A model generated the notes under the pieces. It worked only from the letters and a program-made list of their open reading frames with translations. It searched no databases and was not told the origin of the DNA. From an uncultured Eubacteriales bacterium (lineage in GTDB: Bacteria > Bacillota_A > Clostridia > Christensenellales > Aristaeellaceae): a DNA stretch of 7,656 bases. Of the stretch, positions 1 to 4,976 are shown one piece after another. The DNA lies in assembly GCA_900321945.1 (NCBI GenBank), contig ONXY01000098.1, positions 1 to 7,656 of the forward strand, read 5' to 3'. Made by a program: the position numbers and the translations under genes. The first letter of the stretch is position 1. Every line of letters begins with the position of its first letter.

Positions 1-1043
1 CCCGGAAGGAGAATAAGCCTCATCTGAATCCCAAATACACATTCGACCGTTTTGTGGTGGGAAGCGGCAACCGCTTCGCCCACGCGGCCGCGCTCGCCGT
101 CGCGGAAAACCCCGCGGAGGCGTACAACCCTCTCTTCATCTACGGCGGAGTCGGCCTCGGAAAGACGCACCTGATGCAGGCGATCGGTCATTTCGCGCTC
201 CAGAAGGATCCCGGCATTCAGATCCTCTACATGACCAGCGAAACATTCACCAACGAGCTGATCAGCGCCATCCAGCAGAAAAAAACCTTCGAGTTCCGGG
301 AGAGGATCCGCAGGGTGGATATTCTGATGGTGGACGACATCCAGTTCATCGCCGGACGGGAAAGCACGCAGCAGGAATTCTTCAATACGTTCAACGAGCT
401 CCACAACGCCGGAAAGCAGATCATTCTGACCAGCGACAAGGCGCCGAAGGAAATCCAGCGGCTGGAGGAAAGACTGTGCAGCCGGTTCGAGTGGGGACTG
501 GTGGCCGATATCCAGAGGCCGGACGTCGACACGCGCGTGGCGATCCTCCGGGACAAGGCGCAGCGGGAAAACATCGAGGCGCCGGACGAGGTTCTTCAGC
601 TGATCGCGGGAAAGATCGACAACAACGTACGCGAGCTGGAAGGCGGACTGACGAGGCTTGTGGCGTATTCCACGCTGGTGGGGGAACCCATCACGACGGA
701 GCTGTGCGAAACGGCGCTGAGGGAGATTTTCGACCAGCGGCAGCACAAGCAGATCACCGCCGAGCTGATCATGCGAACCGTAAGCGATTATTACGGCCTG
801 AGCCTCAGCGAAATGACGGGAACCACCAGAAAGAGGGAGATTACCGTCCCGCGCCAGATCGCCATGTATCTGGCCCGCGAGATGACGGGGATGAGCCTTC
901 CGCAGATCGGGAACATTTTCGGCGGCAGAGACCACACCACCGTGCTGCACAGCTGCAAGACGGTGGAAGCCAACATGCAGGAGAACGCGGGGTTCAAGTC
1001 CATCGTGGAGGACGTCCAGCAGATGGTCAGAAACGCGCAGTAA
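1..1043 (+). CDS. dnaA: Chromosomal replication initiator protein DnaA (5' end missing)
   Basis: DnaA is the AAA+ ATPase that binds DnaA boxes at oriC, oligomerises with ATP and melts the origin. The frame is open from the window edge (first whole codon at 3), so the gene starts upstream. The bases before the first in-window GTG (54) already encode the conserved run LNPKYTFDRFVVGSGNRFAH that opens domain III, so 54 is not the start. About 346 residues are present. The family is usually near 450, so domains I and II are lost. Visible motifs: Walker A GGVGLGKTH (144-170), Walker B ILMVDDIQF (321-347), sensor 1 ILTSDKAPKEI, the arginine-finger region RLEERLCSRFEWGL (about 460-501), sensor 2 NVRELEGGLTRL, and the domain IV helix-turn-helix with the DnaA signature GGRDHTTV (921-944). 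All key residues are intact. It is followed by its own terminator and not by dnaN, which is unusual. The identification is certain; whether it is the only dnaA in the genome cannot be seen. Confidence 0.98.
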   Translation, partial: RKENKPHLNPKYTFDRFVVGSGNRFAHAAALAVAENPAEAYNPLFIYGGVGLGKTHLMQAIGHFALQKDPGIQILYMTSETFTNELISAIQQKKTFEFRERIRRVDILMVDDIQFIAGRESTQQEFFNTFNELHNAGKQIILTSDKAPKEIQRLEERLCSRFEWGLVADIQRPDVDTRVAILRDKAQRENIEAPDEVLQLIAGKIDNNVRELEGGLTRLVAYSTLVGEPITTELCETALREIFDQRQHKQITAELIMRTVSDYYGLSLSEMTGTTRKREITVPRQIAMYLAREMTGMSLPQIGNIFGGRDHTTVLHSCKTVEANMQENAGFKSIVEDVQQMVRNAQ

Positions 1044-1052
1044 ACAAAGCGT

Positions 1053-1079
1053 CCGCCCGGGCTTCCGGGCGGTTTTTTT
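1053..1079 (+). terminator. Intrinsic terminator of dnaA
   Basis: A perfect 8-base-pair GC stem, CCGCCCGG (1053-1060) and CCGGGCGG (1065-1072), with a GCTT loop, is followed directly by seven T residues (1073-1079). It begins 9 bases after the dnaA stop codon. It should end the dnaA transcript and separate it from pheST. Confidence 0.93.
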
Positions 1080-1162
1080 ATGTCCCGGCGCCCGGAGCGG
1101 GATTCCCGCGCGCCGCGGAGGGGAAGAAAACCGCCGGACGGGCGGAAGACGGGTAAAACCGG

Positions 1163-1191
1163 GCCGGAGGAGAGAACGCAAAACCTCCGGC
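1163..1191. repeat. Inverted repeat just upstream of the pheS promoter
   Basis: GCCGGAGG (1163-1170) and CCTCCGGC (1184-1191) are perfect 8-base arms around a 13-base spacer. The right arm ends 4 bases before the -35 hexamer. No T run follows, so it is not an intrinsic terminator. It could be a regulator-binding site, but GGAGG and CCGG words are common in this GC-rich DNA and chance is a real alternative. Confidence 0.4.
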
Positions 1192-1195
1192 TCCC

Positions 1196-1224
1196 TTGAC
1201 AATCGCGGAGGAGAGTGATACATT
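1196..1224 (+). promoter_or_regulatory. Sigma-A-type promoter of pheST
   Basis: A perfect -35 TTGACA (1196-1201) is followed by a 17-base spacer and a -10 hexamer TACATT (1219-1224, 4 of 6 matches to TATAAT). The expected transcription start is near 1231, giving a short leader of about 35 bases before the pheS ATG. It lies downstream of the dnaA terminator, so pheST has its own promoter. Confidence 0.75.
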
Positions 1225-1249
1225 CTCCCTGTTATTTTTTTGACTCAGC

Positions 1250-1268
1250 AAGGAGTGAAAGGGAAATG
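1250..1268 (+). promoter_or_regulatory. Ribosome binding site that fixes the pheS start
   Basis: AAGGAG (1250-1255) lies 10 bases before ATG 1266. An in-frame GTG at 1215 would add 17 residues, but it lies inside the promoter spacer, upstream of the expected transcript start, and the extra residues (MIHSPCYFFDSARSERE) do not resemble a PheS N-terminus. ATG 1266 is therefore preferred. Confidence 0.85.
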
Positions 1269-2288
1269 GATCAGAAGATCAAAGCTCTGCAGGAGCAGAT
1301 GGAAGAGCGGCTGAACCAGATCGCGGACCGGGAGCAGCTTTCCGCTTTCTGGCAGGATTTTCTGGGAAAGAAAGGCACCGTCGCGGAGCTGATGAAGGGG
1401 CTCGGCGCCGTGGCAAAGGAAGACCGCCCCGCCATGGGAAAGGTCATCAACGACTTTAAGGTTCTGGCGGAGGAAAAATACAGGCAGATCAGCGGCAGGC
1501 TGGAACAGATGGAGATGGAGGCCCGCAACCGCAGGGAATCGGTGGACATCACCCTGCCGGCGGAGAAAAGGGAAGCGGGGACGCTCCATCCGATCACCAT
1601 TATCAAAAACGAGATGATCAACGTTTTCCTCGGCATGGGCTTCGAGGTCTTCGAGGGGCCCGAAATCGAGGACGACGACCATAATTTCACCCGCCTGAAC
1701 GTGGCCAAGGACCATCCGGCCCGGGACATGCAGGACACCTTCTACGTATCCCAGGATATCCTCCTCCGGACGCATACAAGTCCCGGACAGATCCGGGTGA
1801 TGGACCGGGAGAAGCCGCCCATCAAGGTACTCGTTCCCGGACGCGTGTTCCGCTCGGACAGCGACGCCACGCACAGCCCCATGTTCCATCAGATGGAAGG
1901 CCTTGTCGTGGATAAGGGGATCACCCTCTGCGACCTGCAGGGAATGCTGGACAAATTTGTCAAGCAGATTTTCGACGAAAACGTAAAGACCCGGCTGCGC
2001 CCCAGCTATTTCCCGTTCACCGAGCCCAGCGTCGAGGTGGACGTCAGCTGTTTCGAGTGCGGCGGAAAAGGCTGCGGCCTTTGCAAGCATACGGGATGGA
2101 TCGAGGTTCTCGGCGGAGGGGTCGTGCATCAGAACGTGCTCCGCAACTGCGGAATCGATCCGGAGGTCTATTCCGGCTTCGCCTTCGGCATCGGAATCGA
2201 GCGGATCGCCATGCTGAAATACGGGATCAACAACATGGGACTGCTGTTTGAGAATGATCTGCGCTTCCTGAAGCAGTTCAAGGATTAA
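1266..2288 (+). CDS. pheS: Phenylalanine--tRNA ligase alpha subunit
   Basis: PheS is the catalytic subunit of the cytoplasmic alpha2-beta2 class II synthetase that activates phenylalanine with ATP and charges tRNA-Phe. The 340-residue product has the usual bacterial length. An N-terminal coiled-coil arm (about residues 1-90, rich in Lys, Glu and Gln) that contacts tRNA precedes the catalytic core. Core motifs: KDHPARDMQDTFYV, RTHTSPGQIR (168-177), class II motif 2 running from GRVFR (192) to FHQMEG (212), and motif 3 GFAFGIGIERIAML (304-317). The Ala in GFAFG keeps the normal narrow Phe pocket. Residues 262-273 form a CxxC-x4-CxxC knuckle (C262, C265, C270, C273) followed by TGWIEVLGGG, as in Firmicutes PheS and unlike E. 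coli. It is the first gene of a pheST operon with its own promoter. No frameshift or missing key residue is seen. Confidence 0.98.
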   Translation: MDQKIKALQEQMEERLNQIADREQLSAFWQDFLGKKGTVAELMKGLGAVAKEDRPAMGKVINDFKVLAEEKYRQISGRLEQMEMEARNRRESVDITLPAEKREAGTLHPITIIKNEMINVFLGMGFEVFEGPEIEDDDHNFTRLNVAKDHPARDMQDTFYVSQDILLRTHTSPGQIRVMDREKPPIKVLVPGRVFRSDSDATHSPMFHQMEGLVVDKGITLCDLQGMLDKFVKQIFDENVKTRLRPSYFPFTEPSVEVDVSCFECGGKGCGLCKHTGWIEVLGGGVVHQNVLRNCGIDPEVYSGFAFGIGIERIAMLKYGINNMGLLFENDLRFLKQFKD

Positions 2289-2291
2289 GGC

Positions 2292-2312
2292 AGGAGGAGG
2301 AACAGAGAAATG
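2292..2312 (+). promoter_or_regulatory. Strong ribosome binding site of pheT
   Basis: AGGAGGAGG (2292-2300) has a near-complete anti-16S match and lies 9 bases before ATG 2310. It occupies most of the 21-base pheS-pheT gap, so pheT has its own initiation signal rather than depending only on coupling. This fits equal output of two subunits that assemble 1:1. Confidence 0.85.
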
Positions 2313-4715
2313 ATCGCACCTTTCAGCTGGCTGAAGGAATATGTGGATATCGACATCAGCGCCGCGGAGCTGGAGGAAAAGCTCTTCGGATGCGGATTTG
2401 AGGTGGAGGAGCTGACCCAGCTCGGCGCGGAAGTCAGCGGCGTCGTGGTCGGCGAGGTCAAAACCTGCGAGCCTGTGGAGGGCACGCATCTGTATATCTG
2501 CCAGGTGGACTGCGGGGAATTCGGAACCCGGCAGATCGTGACCGGCGCGCCGAACGTCTACGCCGGGATGCATACGCCGGCCGCCCTGGATCAGGCCACG
2601 CTGCCCGGAGGCGTCGTCATCCGGGCGAAGCCCCTGCGCGGGATCCCCTCCGACGGAATGCTCTGCAGCGGGGAGGAGCTGGGACTGAACGAGGATCTCT
2701 ATCCCGGCGCCGAGGAGTACGGACTGCTGGATCTGCCGAAGGATACGGTTCCCGGAGAGGATATCAGGCCCGTGGTGGGTCTGGACGAGTATATTTTCGA
2801 CATCTCGGTCACGGCCAACCGCCCCGACTGCCAGAGCATTCTGGGCATGGCGCGCGAAGTGGCCGCGCTGCTCGGGAAACCCCTGAAAATGCCGGCGACG
2901 GATTTTCATCCCTCGGATTTCCGGTATCCCGGGCTGAAGGTGACCGTGGAGGCGCCGGATCTCTGCCCCCGCTATCTGGCGCACGGGGTCCGGAACATAA
3001 CCCCCGGCGAAAGCCCCCGCTGGATGAAGAGATATCTCGCGCTCTGCGGACTGAGATCCATCAGCAACGTGGTGGACATCACCAACTATGTGCTGCTGGA
3101 GATCGGCCAGCCCATGCACGCGTTCGACCTGGAGAAGCTGGAGAACAGCGAGATCATCGTACGCAGGGCCGCGGACGGGGAAGTGATCCAGACGCTGGAT
3201 GAAAAGGAATTCAGACTGACGCCGGACAATCTCGTGATCTGCGACGGAAACCGTCCGGTTGCCCTGGCCGGCATCATGGGCGGGCTGAACAGCGGGATCA
3301 CGGAAAATACCCGCCAGCTGCTTTTTGAAGCCGCCAAATTCGCCCGGGACAGCATCCGGAAGACATCCCGCGCGCTCGGACAGAGCTCCGACTCCTCCGC
3401 CCGTTTTGAAAAGGGCATCAGCGAGTATACCACGGAGCTGGGAATGGCCAGGGCGCTCCATCTGATCGAGGAACTGGGCTGCGGAGAAGTGACTTGCAGC
3501 GCGTTCGACGAGAGCGCCGGAGCTCCGCGGGAGGGAAAGCGCTTTACCGCGCGGGTCAGCCGGATCAACGGCATTCTCGGAATTCAGGTGCCGGACGAAG
3601 AAATTCTGCGGATTCTCCGGAGCCTGCAGTTTGAAGTGGTTCAGGACGGGGACACACTGGACGTGACCGCGCCGCGGTACAGGGAGGACATTGAGATCGG
3701 AGAGCCGGATCTTGCGGAGGAGATTATCCGCGAATACGGATACGAACACGTCGTCCCCACGTTCCTGAAGTCCGCCGCGGTGACAGGCGGCGGAAAAAAC
3801 GCGGATCAGCTCCGGCGGGACAAGATGAAGCGCGCCATGTGCGCTCAGGGCTACAGCGAGGTGTCCACGCTTGCCTTCTACGCGGACGAGGATCTGGACG
3901 CGATGCATATCGCGGCGGACGCTCCGGAGCGGAACGTGATCCGGCTGATGAACCCCATCACGGAGAAGCTGAGCATCATGCGGCCTCTTCTGGCGCCGAG
4001 CCTGATGAAGATTGTGGTCGAGAATATCAAGCGCGGGAACACGGAAGGCCGGATTTTCGAGCTGAGCAACATTTACAGGCCGACAGAGGCGGGGAAACTG
4101 CCGGAGGAGCGGCTTCACCTGGGGTTCGCGGCCTTCGGGAACGACGAGGATTTCTTCCGGATGAAGGGCGCCGCCGAGGCGCTGGGCGCCGCGTTCGGGC
4201 TCGCGTTTGACGTGGAGCGGGCGCAGGATGTGCCGTGGCTTCACCCGGGCATTTCCGCCTGGATTCTCTGCGAAGGGGAAAGAATCGGCGCGTTCGGGAA
4301 GCTGGCCAATGAGATCACGGCCGAGCTGAAGCTGCACAAGGACAGCAAGAGCCACCACAAAATTTTCCTCGGGGAAATCGACTATCAGAAGATGATCTCC
4401 CACGCGGCCGGCAGTTTCCGGTACCAGCCGATCTCCGCCTATCCCGCCGTGATACGGGACCTCGCGCTGACGGTGAATGAGGAAATCACCTGCGGCGACA
4501 TGACCGCGGAGATTCTCCGGGCCTGCAGGCAGGCCGCCGGCGTGGACCTGTTCGACATCTACCGCGGAGACCAGATCGGCCCGGGAAAGAAGAGCATGGC
4601 GTTCAAAATCCGGTTTGAAAGCGCGGACCACGCGCTGCAGCCGGAGGAAGTCGACAAATACATCAAAAAGATTCTCGGCAATCTGAAATATAAACTGGGC
4701 GCGGAAATCCGGTAA
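2310..4715 (+). CDS. pheT: Phenylalanine--tRNA ligase beta subunit
   Basis: PheT is the beta subunit of phenylalanyl-tRNA synthetase. It binds tRNA-Phe and hydrolyses mischarged Tyr-tRNA-Phe. At 801 residues it has normal full length. Domains in order: an EMAP II-like tRNA-binding domain (about 40-150, GEVKTCEPVEGTHLYICQVD then SDGMLCSGEELGL); the B3/B4 editing domain (about 205-380, with NVVDITNYVLLEIGQPMHAFD and LAGIMGG); the B5 domain (about 410-480, ending APRYREDIEIGEPDLAEEII); a catalytic-like core without active-site function; and a C-terminal FDX-ACB anticodon-binding domain (about 707-800, starting SAYPAVIRDLALTV). At the editing pocket the usual T/S-D/E-A triad reads S360-D361-S362, so Ser replaces the common Ala; I infer this is tolerated. 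The start is ATG 2310, 9 bases after AGGAGGAGG (2292-2300). The gap from pheS is 21 bases, so the pair is surely cotranscribed. A strong terminator follows. Confidence 0.98.
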   Translation: MIAPFSWLKEYVDIDISAAELEEKLFGCGFEVEELTQLGAEVSGVVVGEVKTCEPVEGTHLYICQVDCGEFGTRQIVTGAPNVYAGMHTPAALDQATLPGGVVIRAKPLRGIPSDGMLCSGEELGLNEDLYPGAEEYGLLDLPKDTVPGEDIRPVVGLDEYIFDISVTANRPDCQSILGMAREVAALLGKPLKMPATDFHPSDFRYPGLKVTVEAPDLCPRYLAHGVRNITPGESPRWMKRYLALCGLRSISNVVDITNYVLLEIGQPMHAFDLEKLENSEIIVRRAADGEVIQTLDEKEFRLTPDNLVICDGNRPVALAGIMGGLNSGITENTRQLLFEAAKFARDSIRKTSRALGQSSDSSARFEKGISEYTTELGMARALHLIEELGCGEVTCSAFDESAGAPREGKRFTARVSRINGILGIQVPDEEILRILRSLQFEVVQDGDTLDVTAPRYREDIEIGEPDLAEEIIREYGYEHVVPTFLKSAAVTGGGKNADQLRRDKMKRAMCAQGYSEVSTLAFYADEDLDAMHIAADAPERNVIRLMNPITEKLSIMRPLLAPSLMKIVVENIKRGNTEGRIFELSNIYRPTEAGKLPEERLHLGFAAFGNDEDFFRMKGAAEALGAAFGLAFDVERAQDVPWLHPGISAWILCEGERIGAFGKLANEITAELKLHKDSKSHHKIFLGEIDYQKMISHAAGSFRYQPISAYPAVIRDLALTVNEEITCGDMTAEILRACRQAAGVDLFDIYRGDQIGPGKKSMAFKIRFESADHALQPEEVDKYIKKILGNLKYKLGAEIR

Positions 4716-4732
4716 CCGGAAACCTTCCGCAG

Positions 4733-4761
4733 GGCCGTCCCCGTACGGGACGGCCTTTTTT
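4733..4761 (+). terminator. Intrinsic terminator of pheST
   Basis: A perfect 9-base-pair stem, GGCCGTCCC (4733-4741) and GGGACGGCC (4747-4755), with a CGTAC loop, is followed by six T residues (4756-4761). It lies 17 bases after the pheT stop codon and closes the operon. Confidence 0.93.
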
Positions 4762-4844
4762 CATGCCGTTCCGGAGCGCCCGGGGCGGTCCGGAGGAAGC
4801 CGCGGCCGGGACCGGAGAAAAGGGGAAAAACGCCCGCCCGGAGA

Positions 4845-4874
4845 TTGACACGGGTTTTTTCATTCTGCTATAAT
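4845..4874 (+). promoter_or_regulatory. Consensus sigma-A-type promoter of the solute-binding protein gene
   Basis: A perfect TTGACA (4845-4850) and a perfect TATAAT (4869-4874) are separated by 18 bases that include a T6 run (4855-4860). The expected transcription start is near 4881. Both hexamers match consensus, so basal activity should be high unless it is repressed. I do not see an obvious catabolite-repression (cre) palindrome over it. Confidence 0.85.
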
Positions 4875-4880
4875 TACACG

Positions 4881-4976
4881 TCATATCGCGTTCTGTTTTC
4901 AGGTTCCAGAAAAGAATATCCGGAAGGGCTCCCGGGGAAAAAGGGCAGCCCGGACGGAACGGCGGGAGATGGACTC
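4881..4976 (+). promoter_or_regulatory. Leader of about 96 bases before the solute-binding protein gene
   Basis: This stretch from the predicted transcript start to the ATG contains no recognised riboswitch or T-box. It can form a modest hairpin: TCC (4919-4921) and GGGCT (4926-4930), split by a 4-base bulge, pair with AGCCCGGA (4947-4954). The loop is purine-rich (about 16 bases, including five A). The hairpin ends 9 bases before the ribosome binding site GGGAG (4964-4968), which is itself 8 bases before ATG 4977. A regulatory role is only a possibility. Confidence 0.4.

Noticed and set aside
476..1156. 226-codon plus-strand frame overlapping dnaA
   Set aside because: It is a frame shifted within dnaA, rich in Arg/Gly/Ala, with no motif, and it runs through the dnaA terminator.
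1150..1191. T-box-like string CGGGTAAAACCGGG followed by a hairpin before pheS
   Set aside because: The GG bases that pair with the tRNA acceptor end are AA here, only about 70 bases separate it from the dnaA terminator (too short for a specifier stem), no T run follows the hairpin, and a good promoter lies downstream of it.
1044..1265. Possible replication origin next to dnaA
   Set aside because: No DnaA-box cluster (TTATNCACA type) and no AT-rich unwinding stretch could be found; the gap is explained by a terminator and a promoter.
1245..4631. Very long open frame of 1128 codons on the minus strand
   Set aside because: It is in exact codon register with pheS and pheT, crosses both genes and their gap, has low-complexity His/Arg/Ala/Leu-rich composition and no recognisable motif. 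It is explained by the lack of TTA, CTA and TCA codons in the sense genes.
4771..4793. GC-rich imperfect hairpin after the pheST terminator
   Set aside because: There are eight pairs with one internal mismatch and no T run. Such pairings are expected by chance in CCGG-rich DNA.
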